A stretch of DNA of 64,000 nucleotides from Fredinandcohnia onubensis. Its GTDB lineage: Bacteria; Bacillota; Bacilli; Bacillales; Bacillaceae_L. The DNA lies in the NCBI RefSeq assembly GCF_002734285.1, contig NZ_NSEA01000003.1, positions 62,001 to 126,000 of the forward strand. Direction: 5' to 3'. Below are positions 7,385 through 16,902 of this stretch, in pieces. Under the pieces are notes generated by a model that had not been told where the DNA came from, did not search any database, and saw only the letters and a list, made by a program, of their open reading frames with translations. Positions within the stretch are counted from its first letter, which is position 1. Each line of letters opens with the position of its first letter. The position numbers were made by a program, and so were the translations under genes.

Positions 7385-9988
7385 GTGAATTGGATAAAAA
7401 GATTACTACATTTTTTACAGACGGACGATGATGATCCAATTGAAATAAAAACGACTCAAATCAGACAAAACAAACCTGTTGAGGCAAGAGTGACTTATGA
7501 ATACCCAAAGGGAAATTTTCGATTTCCTGTCATACCCGATCAAGACAAAACAAGAATGAAAAAGGAAAAGGTACAAACCAAGCAAACTCAGCGAACACAG
7601 CAAACTCAACGAGCACAGCAAAAACCAAAAACGCAGCAAGCACAAAAAGTTCAGCAAACTCAACAAACAAGAACCTCACAACCAACTAGGAATTCAACTC
7701 CTAAAACCGTTGTAAAGTTACAAGAGAAACAACCCTTTCAACCTTCCGAGACACCATCCCCGGTATTTGGTCTAGGTAAACCAAAGCCTCAGGAAATAGC
7801 TCAGGAAACAGCTCAAGGAATAGTAGAGTATGAACTTCCTTCAACGCCTATTGCAGATACAGAATCGATTGCTAGGGCATGGAAAGAAGCACAAGAAGAG
7901 GTTGCTTCAACAATCATACTAACGGAACAAGTTGAACCAAAACAGTATACAGTTTCAACTACATTAGAAGATACCGAGCAAAAGGTGGCAAACTTTGCGA
8001 ATCAATTACTAAGAGAAGAAGAGGTAACTGAGGAAATACCGGCTGCTATTGAGCCACAAAGTGAAGAGTCTATTAAAGAGGAAACTCCAATACAAGTAGT
8101 TGTGGAGGAGGAGTTAAATGCGTCTGAGGAAACAAATCTAGTTGAACAAGAAATGATGATACATACTGAAGAAATTGTGACAGAAGAACCAGTTGATCAG
8201 ATTGAAAATATAGAAGTGCAAGAAGATCTTAAAGCGGAGGCAACTGAAACTTCTATAGAGAATACTGAAACACAGGTTGAACAGATAGAGAAAAGTGAAC
8301 ATACCAGAACAGAGCCGAGACGATCGAATATACCGTTTAATGTATTAATGTTTAAAAAGGACAAACAGAAATTGTCACAGCGTCAACCAGAAAAAGTAAC
8401 ACAAGTAACTCCTGTTGAACCAATTGAACAAAAAAGACAACAGGAAGTACCAATCCAAAATGAACAACCAGTTGAGCAGGAACAAACAAGACAAAGTGAA
8501 CAGCCAGTGGAGCAAGAACAAACAATGCAGCAAGAACTACAAACACATCAGGAAGATGAAGTTCAACAATCTGGCTATACTTTCCCAGGTCTATCTTTCT
8601 TAAATGCGCCTCCTGCCGAACAAGCTGATGACAGTCAATGGCTACTTGACCAGCAAAATATTTTAGACCAAACTCTAAGAAATTTTAAAGTGCGTGCAAA
8701 AGTGGTGAATGTAACTCAGGGCCCTGCTGTTACTAGATTTGAGGTACACCCAGAGCCAGGAGTGAAAGTAAATAAAATTACCAATCTATCAGATGATATT
8801 AAATTAAGTTTGGCTGCCAAGGATATTCGGATCGAAGCACCAATTCCTGGAAAAAATACAATTGGTATTGAAGTACCAAATAGAAAAAGCAAGCCTGTAC
8901 TATTAAAGGAAATCATACAAAGTCCTGAATTCGAAACAAATCAATCACCATTAGCTGTCGCAATGGGTCTTGATATCTCTGGAAAGCCAATTGTAACGGA
9001 TTTACAAAAGATGCCGCATGGACTTATCGCAGGTGCGACGGGTTCGGGTAAAAGTGTATGTATTAACGCAATGCTTGTCAGTTTGCTTTATAAGGCATCA
9101 CCGGATGAAGTGAAGTTACTACTGATTGATCCCAAAATGGTAGAATTGGCACCTTATAACCATATTCCACATCTTGTAAGTCCGGTAATTACAGATGTAA
9201 AGGCGGCAACAGCTTCCTTAAAGTGGGCAGTAGAAGAAATGGAAAGAAGATATGAATTATTTGCCCATACCGGTGTTCGTGATATTGGCAGATATAATGA
9301 AATGGTGAAAAAACATGACGAGAAAAGTGGGAAATTACCTTATCTCGTGATTATCATTGATGAGCTTGCTGATTTAATGATGGTAGCGCCTGGAGATGTA
9401 GAGGATTCAATCTGCCGAATTGCCCAAAAAGCAAGGGCCTGTGGAATCCATTTAATTCTTGCAACACAACGCCCATCAGTTGATGTAATCACAGGACTAA
9501 TCAAAGCGAATATTCCAACCCGTATCGCGTTTTCTGTTTCCTCACAGGTTGATTCAAGAACGATTATTGACTCAAGTGGAGCAGAGAAGCTGCTTGGAAG
9601 AGGAGATATGCTTTTCCTAGAGAATGGTTCTTCAAAACCATTTCGTGTTCAAGGCAATTTTGTTACAGACGATGAAATCGAGGAAGTTGTGAATTTTGTA
9701 AAATCAGAAATGAAGCCAAGCTATATGTTTGAACAGGACGAGCTCCTAAAGAAAGCTTCAATCACAAATGAAGAGGATGAGCTCTTTTTTGAGGCATGTG
9801 AATTCGTTCTTGAACATGGGGGAGCGTCTACCTCTAGTGTCCAAAGACGTTTTAGAATTGGATATAATCGTGCAGCGCGTCTAATTGATATGATGGAAGA
9901 GCAAGGAATTATCTCTGAATCTCGTGGTAGTAAACCACGTGAAGTTTTGATAACTGAAGAGGATTTAGCTGAGTTATATGAGGGCTGA
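7385..9988 (+). CDS. sftA: SftA, soluble FtsK/SpoIIIE-type DNA translocase
   Basis: An 867-residue DNA pump that moves chromosomal DNA away from the closing septum. Unlike SpoIIIE it has no membrane helices; residues 1-420 are a variable, Gln/Glu/Thr-rich, probably disordered linker with short repeats. The motor core starts near residue 420; Walker A GATGSGKS is at about 550-557, Walker [11 protein letters not shown] near 655-664, and the winged-helix gamma domain that reads polar DNA motifs covers about 798-867. GTG 7385 is chosen: it follows TGGAAGAG by eight bases and gives [10 protein letters not shown], similar to known SftA N-termini. Its stop codon lies inside its own terminator. Confidence 0.92.
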   Translation: MNWIKRLLHFLQTDDDDPIEIKTTQIRQNKPVEARVTYEYPKGNFRFPVIPDQDKTRMKKEKVQTKQTQRTQQTQRAQQKPKTQQAQKVQQTQQTRTSQPTRNSTPKTVVKLQEKQPFQPSETPSPVFGLGKPKPQEIAQETAQGIVEYELPSTPIADTESIARAWKEAQEEVASTIILTEQVEPKQYTVSTTLEDTEQKVANFANQLLREEEVTEEIPAAIEPQSEESIKEETPIQVVVEEELNASEETNLVEQEMMIHTEEIVTEEPVDQIENIEVQEDLKAEATETSIENTETQVEQIEKSEHTRTEPRRSNIPFNVLMFKKDKQKLSQRQPEKVTQVTPVEPIEQKRQQEVPIQNEQPVEQEQTRQSEQPVEQEQTMQQELQTHQEDEVQQSGYTFPGLSFLNAPPAEQADDSQWLLDQQNILDQTLRNFKVRAKVVNVTQGPAVTRFEVHPEPGVKVNKITNLSDDIKLSLAAKDIRIEAPIPGKNTIGIEVPNRKSKPVLLKEIIQSPEFETNQSPLAVAMGLDISGKPIVTDLQKMPHGLIAGATGSGKSVCINAMLVSLLYKASPDEVKLLLIDPKMVELAPYNHIPHLVSPVITDVKAATASLKWAVEEMERRYELFAHTGVRDIGRYNEMVKKHDEKSGKLPYLVIIIDELADLMMVAPGDVEDSICRIAQKARACGIHLILATQRPSVDVITGLIKANIPTRIAFSVSSQVDSRTIIDSSGAEKLLGRGDMLFLENGSSKPFRVQGNFVTDDEIEEVVNFVKSEMKPSYMFEQDELLKKASITNEEDELFFEACEFVLEHGGASTSSVQRRFRIGYNRAARLIDMMEEQGIISESRGSKPREVLITEEDLAELYEG

Positions 9989-10011
9989 TAACTATTGTTA
10001 TCGCCCTTTTT
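9981..10011 (+). terminator. sftA terminator overlapping the stop codon
   Basis: Stem AGGGC-x-GATAAC (9981-9992) with GTTATC-GCCCT (9997-10007) and a T-run. The TGA of sftA is in the left arm. Confidence 0.8.
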
Positions 10012-10087
10012 CGTTTATAGGTAAAAAGAATCAAATGAATTACTTATTATCACAAAGAAAAATCAGTGCTACAACAGGTTAATTCTA

Positions 10088-10147
10088 ATGTCCTACGTTC
10101 ATAATAAGGATAACTCATCCCACTTATGTTGTGGTTTCGTAGGACAT
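10088..10147 (+). repeat. 60-nt palindrome in the sftA-murC intergenic region
   Basis: The intergenic stretch 9989-10356 holds no gene. Its main feature is this imperfect palindrome: outer arms ATGTCCTACG (10088-10097) and CGTAGGACAT (10138-10147) are perfectly complementary, and inner arms CATAA/TTATG and GGAT/ATCC continue the fold with asymmetric internal loops. No T-run follows, so it is not an intrinsic terminator. It could be an RNA structure, a protein-binding site, or a fold-back element. Confidence 0.6.
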
Positions 10148-10207
10148 ACTTCAAACTTCTTGTTGATTTCTAGTTATTTTTTCGTAATGGTCTTCATCAT
10201 TGATTAG

Positions 10208-10216
10208 TGCTATAAT
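10208..10216 (+). promoter_or_regulatory. Extended -10 promoter of murC
   Basis: TGC followed by a perfect TATAAT (10211-10216). No good -35 hexamer is seen, as is common for extended -10 promoters. The leader to murC would be about 134 nt. Confidence 0.5.
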
Positions 10217-10356
10217 GAAAAAATGTGAGATGATTGTATATACATAAAATTCGATTTTACTTAATAGCACCTATCTCAAAATCATGGGTACAATTATCAA
10301 AATTAGATGAATTTCATATACTGTCTTACAGATAGACATTGTTGGAGGTTCTTTAT

Positions 10357-11655
10357 ATGACAGTTTACCACTTCGTTGGAATCAAAGGTACTGGCATGAG
10401 TTCATTGGCACAGATACTTCATGACATGAATTATGAAGTTCAAGGGTCTGACCATGAAAAATTTTATTTCACACAAAAGCCTTTGGAGCAAAGAGGAATA
10501 AAGATATTACCTTTTGACAAGGAAAATATTCATGAAGGTCTGACGGTTATTGCCGGGAATGCCTTCCCTGATACTCATGAAGAAATAGTTAAAGCGGTCG
10601 AAATGGGGTTACCTGTTATTCGCTACCACCGATTCCTAGGTGAATTTATGAAAAAGTATACGAGCGTTGCCGTAACAGGCTCCCATGGAAAAACATCTAC
10701 AACAGGCTTACTTGCACATGTGTTGCAAGGAGCAGAACCAACTTCCTACCTGATTGGGGATGGAAGTGGTAAGGGAGTAGAGAATAATAAAAACTTTGTT
10801 TTTGAAGCATGCGAATACAGACGTCATTTCTTAAGCTATCATCCTGATTATGCGATAATGACGAATATTGATTTTGACCATCCAGATTATTTTGCAAATA
10901 TTGAGGATGTATTCAATGCCTTTCAAGAAATGGCCATGCAAGTTAAGAAGGGAATTATTGCTTGTGGGGATGATGAATACCTGCAAAGTATCCAAGCGAA
11001 GGTTCCTGTTGTGTTTTATGGAATTGGAGAAGAAAATGATTTTCAAGCTCGTAATATCAAGAAAAGCACAGAAGGGTCCACCTTTGATGTTTTCGTAAGA
11101 AATACTTTTTTTGCAAGCTTTTCCATCACTGGATACGGAAATCATAATGTATTAAATGCTTTAGGTGTAATTGCACTATGTCATTATGAGAATATTGATG
11201 TGTCCATTATTCAAGAGCGTTTGTTGAGCTTCGGTGGTGTAAAGCGTAGGTTCTCTGAGAAACGAGTCGGAAATCAAATATTAATTGATGATTATGCTCA
11301 TCACCCAACAGAGATTAATGCAACAATTGAAGCTGCAAGGCAAAAATATCCTGATCGTGAAATTGTGGCGATTTTCCAACCACATACATTTACAAGAACA
11401 CAGACGTTTTTGGATGACTTTGCAGCAAGCTTAGTAAAAGCGGATCAAGTTTATCTATGTGATATTTTCGGTTCGGCCCGTGAAAATAAAGGTGAGCTTT
11501 CCATTGGTGATCTACAAGGGAAAATTCCAGGTTCTGAATTAATTACAGAAGACAATACTTCTATCCTTAAAAAACATGAGAATAGTGTATTAATTTTTAT
11601 GGGAGCTGGCGATATTCAAAAATTTCAGGATGCCTACGAAAAGGCGGTCGTATAA
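10357..11655 (+). CDS. murC: UDP-N-acetylmuramate--L-alanine ligase
   Basis: A 432-residue cytoplasmic Mur ligase that adds the first amino acid, L-alanine, to UDP-MurNAc using ATP in peptidoglycan precursor synthesis. The N-terminal UDP-binding Rossmann domain begins [17 protein letters not shown]; the ATP-binding P-loop [11 protein letters not shown] starts near residue 107; the central domain has HPDYF and the C-terminal domain [10 protein letters not shown], all characteristic of MurC. ATG 10357 follows GGAGGT by seven bases. Its placement next to sftA and upstream of ytx genes is as in B. subtilis. Flanked by a strong terminator. Confidence 0.95.
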   Translation: MTVYHFVGIKGTGMSSLAQILHDMNYEVQGSDHEKFYFTQKPLEQRGIKILPFDKENIHEGLTVIAGNAFPDTHEEIVKAVEMGLPVIRYHRFLGEFMKKYTSVAVTGSHGKTSTTGLLAHVLQGAEPTSYLIGDGSGKGVENNKNFVFEACEYRRHFLSYHPDYAIMTNIDFDHPDYFANIEDVFNAFQEMAMQVKKGIIACGDDEYLQSIQAKVPVVFYGIGEENDFQARNIKKSTEGSTFDVFVRNTFFASFSITGYGNHNVLNALGVIALCHYENIDVSIIQERLLSFGGVKRRFSEKRVGNQILIDDYAHHPTEINATIEAARQKYPDREIVAIFQPHTFTRTQTFLDDFAASLVKADQVYLCDIFGSARENKGELSIGDLQGKIPGSELITEDNTSILKKHENSVLIFMGAGDIQKFQDAYEKAVV

Positions 11656-11695
11656 AAAAGACCTTTGCGAAACATTTCGCAAAGGTCCTTTTTTT
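11654..11695. terminator. Bidirectional terminator between murC and the M29 peptidase gene
   Basis: Perfect 12-base-pair stem (11660-11671 with 11676-11687) flanked by an A-run on the left and a T-run on the right; serves both convergent genes. Confidence 0.9.
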
Positions 11696-11703
11696 AATTC
11701 AAT

Positions 11704-12819
11704 TTACTTTAGATTTTCTGGGTTTAATGGTTCAAGCTCAGGGATAACAAAGCGGCCGTCCTTACGAATAAGTACATCATCAAAATAGATTTCTCCACCG
11801 CCATATTCAGGACGTTGAATATTTACCATATCCCAATGGATATTTGAGTTGTTTCCGTTGTATGCATCATCATAGGCCTGTCCAGGTGTAAAATGGAAGC
11901 TGCCATCAATTTTTTCATCAAATAGAATGTCTTGCATCGGATGTTGGATGTAAGGATTTACCCCAATTGCAAATTCACCGATAAAACGTGCACCTTCATC
12001 TGTATCAAGAATTTTATTAATACGCTCATTATCGTTTGATGTAGCTTCTATTATTTTTCCATCTTTAAAAGTTAGTGAAACATTTTCAAATGTGAAGCCT
12101 TGATATGGGGATGGCGTATTATATGTTAACGTACCGTTTACAGAATCACGAACAGGAGCAGTATATACTTCACCATCCGGGATATTCATTTCACCTGCAC
12201 ATTTAATTGCTTTAATACCTTTGATGGAGAATGTAAGGTCGGTACCAGGACCCGTAATGCGTACCTTGTCGGTATTATCCATAAGCTCAACAAGCGCATC
12301 CATTGCATTGCTCATTTTACCGTAATCAAGATTACACACATTAAAATAAAAATCTTCAAATGCTTCTGTACTCATTTTAGCTAGTTGGGCCATCGAAGAA
12401 TTTGGATAACGCAGAACTACCCATTTTGTTTTTGGTACACGTATTTCACGATGTACTTTTTTGCCGACTGTATTTCCTTCAATTTTCATTTTGTCATCCG
12501 GTATATCTGCAAACTCATTGATGTTATCGCCAGAGCGTAAGCCTATATAGGCATCCATTTTGCTCATAACATTCGCTTCAAAGTCGGCTTTCATCTCAAA
12601 CTGCTTTTCCTGAGCACCTAATAAAAGAGCACGATCTACCTGGTGGTCTTTTAAAGATACAAATGGATATCCACCAGCTTTATATGCTTCATTAATAAGC
12701 GCAATCACGAGCTCACGCTGTAAACCGAAGTTCTCGATTAGTACTTTTTCACCTTTCCCGAGGCGTACAGAATAATTAATTAAATTACGAGCGAGTGTTT
12801 CAATACGTGGATCTTTCAT
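11704..12819 (-). CDS. M29-family metallo-aminopeptidase
   Basis: A 371-residue cytosolic aminopeptidase of the AmpS/AmpT/PepS (M29) family, which removes N-terminal residues from peptides with two divalent metal ions. Family motifs visible are GEKVLIENFG near the N-terminus, ARFIGEFAIGVNP (ligand Glu) and HFTPGQAYDDAYNG...IHWDMV, containing the ligand histidines and aspartate. It is somewhat shorter than the roughly 410-residue AmpS. ATG at 12819-12817 is preceded on the minus strand by TTTGGAGG at eight bases; an in-frame ATG seven codons upstream overlaps that site. Converges with murC. Confidence 0.85.
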   Translation of the reverse strand: MKDPRIETLARNLINYSVRLGKGEKVLIENFGLQRELVIALINEAYKAGGYPFVSLKDHQVDRALLLGAQEKQFEMKADFEANVMSKMDAYIGLRSGDNINEFADIPDDKMKIEGNTVGKKVHREIRVPKTKWVVLRYPNSSMAQLAKMSTEAFEDFYFNVCNLDYGKMSNAMDALVELMDNTDKVRITGPGTDLTFSIKGIKAIKCAGEMNIPDGEVYTAPVRDSVNGTLTYNTPSPYQGFTFENVSLTFKDGKIIEATSNDNERINKILDTDEGARFIGEFAIGVNPYIQHPMQDILFDEKIDGSFHFTPGQAYDDAYNGNNSNIHWDMVNIQRPEYGGGEIYFDDVLIRKDGRFVIPELEPLNPENLK

Positions 12820-12918
12820 AATAAATGCCTCCAAATTCAATTTTACTTATGTACCTTCCTATTGTAACCGAAAAAAAGGAAATTGTTTATTAAAATCGAT
12901 TGCTTATAAATTCCTTGG

Positions 12919-12943
12919 AGGACTTCAATGATTTTTGTCGAAA
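12919..12943 (+). promoter_or_regulatory. Candidate sigma-H promoter of ytxGHJ
   Basis: AGGACTT (12919-12925), 11-nt spacer, GTCGAAA (12937-12943), close to the sigma-H pattern and closely matching in layout the refZ promoter at 30201. The -10 part also contains TTTGTCGAA (12934-12942), a perfect Spo0A-box string. Confidence 0.45.
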
Positions 12944-12964
12944 GTAAAACAATGGGGATAGTAT

Positions 12965-12989
12965 GTTTGATATCGGTAAATTCGGGTAA
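12965..12989 (+). promoter_or_regulatory. sigma-B promoter of ytxGHJ
   Basis: GTTTGA (12965-12970), 13-nt spacer, GGGTAA (12984-12989), a near-consensus sigma-B promoter. The B. subtilis ytxGHJ (csb40) operon is known to use sigma-B and sigma-H, supporting both assignments here. Confidence 0.65.
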
Positions 12990-13015
12990 CAAAGATAGAA
13001 GGAGGTGCATCGCGA

Positions 13016-13468
13016 ATGATTCTTATCGTATACATAAGTGTTGCAGTAATTGCAGTAGCTTTTTTAATTTTGGTTATTTATCTCTCAAGGACGCTACGTT
13101 CCCTTCAAGTAACATTAGATAATGTGGCAAGTACTTTATCTGGGTTAGAGAAACAGATGGAAGGTGTAACAAGTGAAACGACAGAACTCTTGCATAAAAC
13201 AAATAAGCTTGCAGAAGATATTCAGCAGAAGTCCGAGAGTTTGAATACAGTTGTTGATGCTGTTAAAGACGTCGGAACTTCTTTACAACGCTTCAATAAA
13301 TCAGTTGGAAATGTGACAGAAGAGGTGGCAGTACAGTTAGAGAAAAATAAAACCAAAATCTCACAGGTTGTCCAAGTGGGGAATGCTGTAATAGAGATTT
13401 GGGATAAATGGAAAGATAAGAAACAAAAGCATGACAAACCAATTTCGAATGAAGAAAGGGGATTATAA
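13016..13468 (+). CDS. ytxG: YtxG, DUF948 stress protein
   Basis: A 150-residue membrane-anchored general stress protein. Residues 3-23 form one transmembrane helix ([21 protein letters not shown]); the rest is a long charged, probably coiled-coil helix with regularly spaced hydrophobic positions, as in DUF948 proteins. No enzymatic motif. First gene of ytxG-ytxH-ytxJ: its TAA shares an A with the ATG of ytxH (TAATG), so translation is probably coupled. AAGGAGGT at 12999-13006 sets the ATG at 13016. Expression should be induced by stress and entry to stationary phase through the two promoters just upstream. Confidence 0.88.
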   Translation: MILIVYISVAVIAVAFLILVIYLSRTLRSLQVTLDNVASTLSGLEKQMEGVTSETTELLHKTNKLAEDIQQKSESLNTVVDAVKDVGTSLQRFNKSVGNVTEEVAVQLEKNKTKISQVVQVGNAVIEIWDKWKDKKQKHDKPISNEERGL

Positions 13469-13866
13469 TGGGAAAAAATAGTGGTTCAAATTTTATCTTA
13501 GGAACAATTGTAGGTGCAGCAGTTGGCGCTGCAACAGCTTTATTTCTAGCGCCAAAAACAGGACAAGAATTCCGTAGGCAGATAAATGATCAAGCTTCTG
13601 TTGTAAAGGAAAAAACAAATTCTCTTTCCAAAACAATTTCTGAGCAGTCCAATCAGATTTTAACAAAAGTAAAAGACTATAAACCTTCTACCGGGCAAAG
13701 TGAGCCTGAAGTTGTAAATGAAAATAATGAACCAGCAGTAGATGCAGCGACAGAAGAAATAACTCAGGATACAGCTGGAAGTGAACAGCTGTTCCAGGAA
13801 AAGCTTGCTGAAGCGAAGCAAGCCTTAGACGACGCAGAAAACAATACACAAACTACTAACTACTGA
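13468..13866 (+). CDS. ytxH: YtxH, general stress protein
   Basis: A 132-residue YtxH-family protein. A hydrophobic glycine/alanine-rich segment at residues 8-28 (FILGTIVGAAVGAATALFLA) is followed by PKTGQEFRRQI, the hallmark of the family, then a helical region and an acidic, Asn/Glu-rich tail. It is likely anchored in or peripherally bound to the membrane. Function is unknown in all relatives; homologues are widespread sigma-B-type stress genes. Overlaps ytxG by one base and is 19 bases ahead of ytxJ, making one operon. Confidence 0.88.
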   Translation: MGKNSGSNFILGTIVGAAVGAATALFLAPKTGQEFRRQINDQASVVKEKTNSLSKTISEQSNQILTKVKDYKPSTGQSEPEVVNENNEPAVDAATEEITQDTAGSEQLFQEKLAEAKQALDDAENNTQTTNY

Positions 13867-13885
13867 TAAATGGGGAGATGTAAAG

Positions 13886-14212
13886 ATGGGGAAGGCAAAA
13901 ATTGAAACAATCGAAGAATTTAACCAAGTCCTAGAAAAAGAAAGTAAATTTATTTTTATCAAGCACAGTCTTACTTGTCCAATTAGTAAAGCTGCTTTTG
14001 ATGAGTATGAACAATTTGTGTCAGAACATGAAAATGTACCAACCTACTATTTATATGTTCAAGAAGCAAAAGAACTCTCAAACCACATTGCAGAGAATTT
14101 TGAAATTAAACATGAATCACCACAGGCTCTTCTTTTTGAAGATGGCAAGGTAAAATGGAATGCCTCTCATAGAAGTATAACGAAGGAAGCATTAGTCACT
14201 GCAGGTGAATAA
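13886..14212 (+). CDS. ytxJ: BrxC/YtxJ, monothiol bacilliredoxin
   Basis: A 108-residue thioredoxin-fold protein with a single active-site cysteine, Cys31, in SLTCPISKAAF. This TCPIS signature defines YtxJ, now known as bacilliredoxin BrxC, which removes bacillithiol from S-bacillithiolated proteins after oxidative or electrophile stress. The absence of a second cysteine in the motif and the PQALLFEDG cis-Pro strand agree. Third gene of the ytxGHJ stress operon, ending at a strong hairpin. Its presence implies that the host makes bacillithiol, as expected for a Bacillus. Confidence 0.88.
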   Translation: MGKAKIETIEEFNQVLEKESKFIFIKHSLTCPISKAAFDEYEQFVSEHENVPTYYLYVQEAKELSNHIAENFEIKHESPQALLFEDGKVKWNASHRSITKEALVTAGE

Positions 14213-14248
14213 AGAAAAGTCCATGGCTAAAAAACCATGGACTTTTCT
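14213..14248. terminator. ytxGHJ operon terminator
   Basis: Perfect 14-base-pair stem (14213-14226 with 14235-14248), loop of eight bases; T-rich right arm. Confidence 0.85.
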
Positions 14249-14374
14249 TTCTAATACGATACAATTGTATAAATGAAAGAATTGTTTAATTATTGTATTT
14301 TTGTATTCACCGATGAATCGATTGTATCATAATATACTTTATTGCTTAAAAGCGTTTAGGTAATAAAGTTTTTA

Positions 14375-14403
14375 GTGACATATTGGATTTTATCGTTTAT
14401 AAT
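14375..14403 (+). promoter_or_regulatory. sigma-A promoter of aroA
   Basis: GTGACA (14375-14380), 17-nt spacer, perfect TATAAT (14398-14403). Confidence 0.7.
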
Positions 14404-14477
14404 GAATTCTAATTACTAGAAATATATTATATTTTCGATTAAATTGCGATAAACTGGGTGGAGAAAGGAAGAGTGAG

Positions 14478-15554
14478 ATGAGTAAAGTAGAACTAGATAA
14501 CCTACGGGACAGAGTAGAAGAAATTAATCTTGAAATTCTTAAACTTATTAGTGAACGCGGGAAATTAGTACAAGAAATTGGAAAAGTAAAAGAAGCACAA
14601 GGTGTTAACCGATACGATCCAGTGCGCGAAAGAAAAATGTTAAATAACATTTTAGAGCATAATGAGGGACCATTCGAAACATCAACTGTACAACATATCT
14701 TTAAAGAAATTTTCAAGGCAGGTCTTGAGATTCAAGAAGACGATCATCGCAAAGCTCTCCTTGTTTCACGTAAGAAAAAACCAGAAGATACAATTGTTGA
14801 GGTAAAAGGGGTAAAAATCGGTGATGGCTCACAACAATTCATTGTTGGACCATGTGCGGTTGAAAGTTATGAGCAAACAGCTGCAGTAGCTGCAGAAGCA
14901 AAGAAATATGGATTACGCCTACTTCGTGGCGGCGCATTTAAGCCTAGAACCTCTCCTTATGACTTCCAGGGATTAGGACTTGAAGGATTAAAAATCTTAA
15001 AACGCGTTGCTGATGAAACAAACATGGCTGTTATCAGTGAAATTGTAAACCCAGCAGATATTGAAGTTGCTTGTGATTACATCGATGTTATCCAAATCGG
15101 TGCTCGTAACATGCAGAACTTCGAATTACTAAAAGCAGCGGGTTCTGTTAAAAAGCCTGTATTATTAAAGCGTGGATTGGCTGCTACACTTGATGAATTC
15201 GTCAATGCAGCAGAATATATCATATCTCAAGGAAATGATCAAATCATTCTTTGTGAAAGAGGTATCCGTACTTACGAAAAAGCTACTCGTAATACACTAG
15301 ATATTTCTGCAGTTCCTATCTTAAAACAAGAAACACACTTACCAGTATTTGTTGACGTAACACATTCAACTGGACGTCGTGATTTATTATTGCCGTGTGC
15401 AAAAGCAGCTCTTGCAATTGGAGCAGATGGTGTCATGGCGGAGGTACATCCAGATCCAGCGATTGCTCTATCAGACTCAGCACAGCAAATGGATTTTGAT
15501 CAATTTGAAAAATGGATTACAGAACTTAAGGCAACCCAAGCCGTTCGTGTATAA
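14478..15554 (+). CDS. aroA: Bifunctional DAHP synthase / chorismate mutase
   Basis: A 358-residue enzyme for the first shikimate-pathway step (phosphoenolpyruvate plus erythrose 4-phosphate to DAHP), fused to an AroQ-type chorismate mutase. Residues 1-90 are the mutase ([30 protein letters not shown], then [10 protein letters not shown]); residues 105-358 are the DAHP synthase barrel with [38 protein letters not shown] and [11 protein letters not shown]. The N-terminal mutase gives feedback control by chorismate or prephenate in Bacillus. ATG 14478 lies behind AAAGGAAGAG. The 3' end runs into the palindrome of a dispersed repeat. Adjacent to ccpA as in B. subtilis. Confidence 0.94.
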   Translation: MSKVELDNLRDRVEEINLEILKLISERGKLVQEIGKVKEAQGVNRYDPVRERKMLNNILEHNEGPFETSTVQHIFKEIFKAGLEIQEDDHRKALLVSRKKKPEDTIVEVKGVKIGDGSQQFIVGPCAVESYEQTAAVAAEAKKYGLRLLRGGAFKPRTSPYDFQGLGLEGLKILKRVADETNMAVISEIVNPADIEVACDYIDVIQIGARNMQNFELLKAAGSVKKPVLLKRGLAATLDEFVNAAEYIISQGNDQIILCERGIRTYEKATRNTLDISAVPILKQETHLPVFVDVTHSTGRRDLLLPCAKAALAIGADGVMAEVHPDPAIALSDSAQQMDFDQFEKWITELKATQAVRV

Positions 15555-15677
15555 TTTTATTCAGTTGGGGTTTAAACCCCACTGTATAAAATTATAGCCC
15601 CTGGCGGATGCCACAGATTTTTTAGATGAAATTTTTCAAGCATGCTTGAAAAAATCTGGGCGCAAATACGCCAAGGC
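15550..15677 (+). repeat. Dispersed structured element, copy 1 (hairpin plus 81-nt core)
   Basis: The 15555-15897 interval has no gene. It begins with a near-perfect palindrome (arms 15550-15573 and 15574-15596) overlapping the aroA stop codon, followed by an 81-nt core (15597-15677) that starts GCC, contains GGCGGATGCCACAGATTTT, a perfect TTTTTCAAGC/GCTTGAAAAA hairpin, AAAATCTGGGCG and TACGCCAAGGC. The core recurs at 31864-31944. The ends of the core are themselves an imperfect inverted repeat. The rest of the interval is a terminator and the ccpA promoter. Confidence 0.8.
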
Positions 15678-15698
15678 GCATTTGATTTTTCATGAAGA

Positions 15699-15727
15699 CC
15701 TCCTACTGTAAAGTAGGAGGTTTTTTT
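15699..15727 (+). terminator. Terminator ahead of ccpA
   Basis: Nine-base-pair GC-rich stem (15699-15707 with 15712-15720), tetraloop, seven T. Ends transcription from aroA and through the repeat element. Confidence 0.9.
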
Positions 15728-15838
15728 CGAGCTTTTTCGAGATTTTTAACGAATTTGTTAAGAATTGCACAAAGTAATTGCCCTTGCGGAGCAAGTATCG
15801 TATGATTATTAGATAAAATAAGCAAACATGACATTTGT

Positions 15839-15867
15839 TTGAATAAAAAAGTTAATACTAACATATA
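15839..15867 (+). promoter_or_regulatory. sigma-A promoter of ccpA
   Basis: TTGAAT (15839-15844), 17-nt spacer, CATATA (15862-15867), start point about 24 nt before the ATG. Confidence 0.5.
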
Positions 15868-15897
15868 AGTGGTAACTTGAAATAAGGAGTGCTGTCA

Positions 15898-16899
15898 ATG
15901 AATGTGACAATCTATGATGTAGCGAGGGAAGCCAATGTCTCCATGGCAACCGTATCGCGTGTTGTAAATGGTAACCCAAATGTAAAACCAACAACTCGAA
16001 AGAAAGTACAAGAAGCAATTGATCGATTAGGCTATCGCCCGAATGCTGTTGCTCGTGGATTAGCTAGTAAAAAAACGACAACAGTTGGAGTAATCATTCC
16101 AGATATCTCAAATATTTTTTATTCAGAGCTTGCACGTGGAATTGAAGATATTGCGACAATGTATAAGTACAATATTATCCTGAGTAACTCTGACCAAAAT
16201 AAGGATAAGGAACTCCACCTATTAAATACAATGCTTGGAAAGCAAGTGGATGGTATTGTCTTTATGAGCGGTAATATTACGGAAGAGCATGTCGAGGAAT
16301 TTGAAAAGTCGCCTGTTCCGATTGTATTAGCTGCCTCAGTGGAGAGCACAAATACGGTCCCGGCCGTAACAATCGATGTCGAACAGGCTGCATACGACGC
16401 AGTAACAGAATTTGCTAATAAAGGTCATAAGAAAATCGCGTTTGTTACTGGTCCATTAAATGAACCAATTAATGGTGAAAAGAAATTAAATGGTTATAAA
16501 CGAGCTATTGAGGATGCAGGACTTTCTTACAACGAAGAATTTGTAATTGAAGGTGATTACACATACGATTCTGGAATTGAAGGTTTTGAGAGAATTCATG
16601 AATTAGCAGATAAGCCAACTGCTATATTTGTAGGTACAGATGAAATGGCATTAGGTGTAATCCATAGTGCACAAGATTTAGGGTATTCGATTCCTAATGA
16701 TTTCGAAATTATTAGCTTTGATAATACACGATTAGCACTCATGGTGCGTCCTCAGCTTACATCAGTTGTTCAACCGATGTATGATATCGGTGCTGTGGCG
16801 ATGCGACTTTTAACTAAGTTCATGAACAAGGAAAATGTTGAAGAACAAATCGTGACATTGCCACACCGTATTGAATTTAGAAATTCAACCAAAGAATAG
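15898..16899 (+). CDS. ccpA: CcpA, catabolite control protein A
   Basis: A 333-residue LacI-family global regulator. The N-terminal helix-turn-helix [22 protein letters not shown] (written across residues 3-24) and hinge helix [13 protein letters not shown] bind cre operators; the remainder is the periplasmic-binding-protein-like domain that docks HPr or Crh phosphorylated at Ser46. It represses alternative carbon genes and activates overflow genes such as ackA when glucose is plentiful. ATG 15898 follows AAGGAG; the GTG three codons upstream lies within that site. Candidate cre sites near methionine gamma-lyase and acu/acs are in this window. B. subtilis motPS, normally downstream, is absent. 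Confidence 0.96.
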   Translation: MNVTIYDVAREANVSMATVSRVVNGNPNVKPTTRKKVQEAIDRLGYRPNAVARGLASKKTTTVGVIIPDISNIFYSELARGIEDIATMYKYNIILSNSDQNKDKELHLLNTMLGKQVDGIVFMSGNITEEHVEEFEKSPVPIVLAASVESTNTVPAVTIDVEQAAYDAVTEFANKGHKKIAFVTGPLNEPINGEKKLNGYKRAIEDAGLSYNEEFVIEGDYTYDSGIEGFERIHELADKPTAIFVGTDEMALGVIHSAQDLGYSIPNDFEIISFDNTRLALMVRPQLTSVVQPMYDIGAVAMRLLTKFMNKENVEEQIVTLPHRIEFRNSTKE

Positions 16900-16902
16900 T
16901 TG

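Noticed and set aside
12928-13122. Small open frame with a GGAGG ahead of its ATG upstream of ytxG
   Set aside because: It spans the sigma-B promoter and overlaps ytxG in another frame, and its peptide has unnatural composition.
13016-13468. ytxG as a methyl-accepting chemotaxis fragment because of its helix pattern
   Set aside because: It lacks the conserved signalling hairpin; the membrane helix plus coiled coil and the operon fit DUF948.
14344-14358. AAAAGCGTTTAGG as a cre site for aroA
   Set aside because: The right half has several mismatches to the CcpA consensus, and aroA is not an expected target.
15550-15596. Palindrome after aroA as an ordinary terminator
   Set aside because: No T-run follows; a clear terminator lies downstream at 15699-15727, and the palindrome belongs to the dispersed element.
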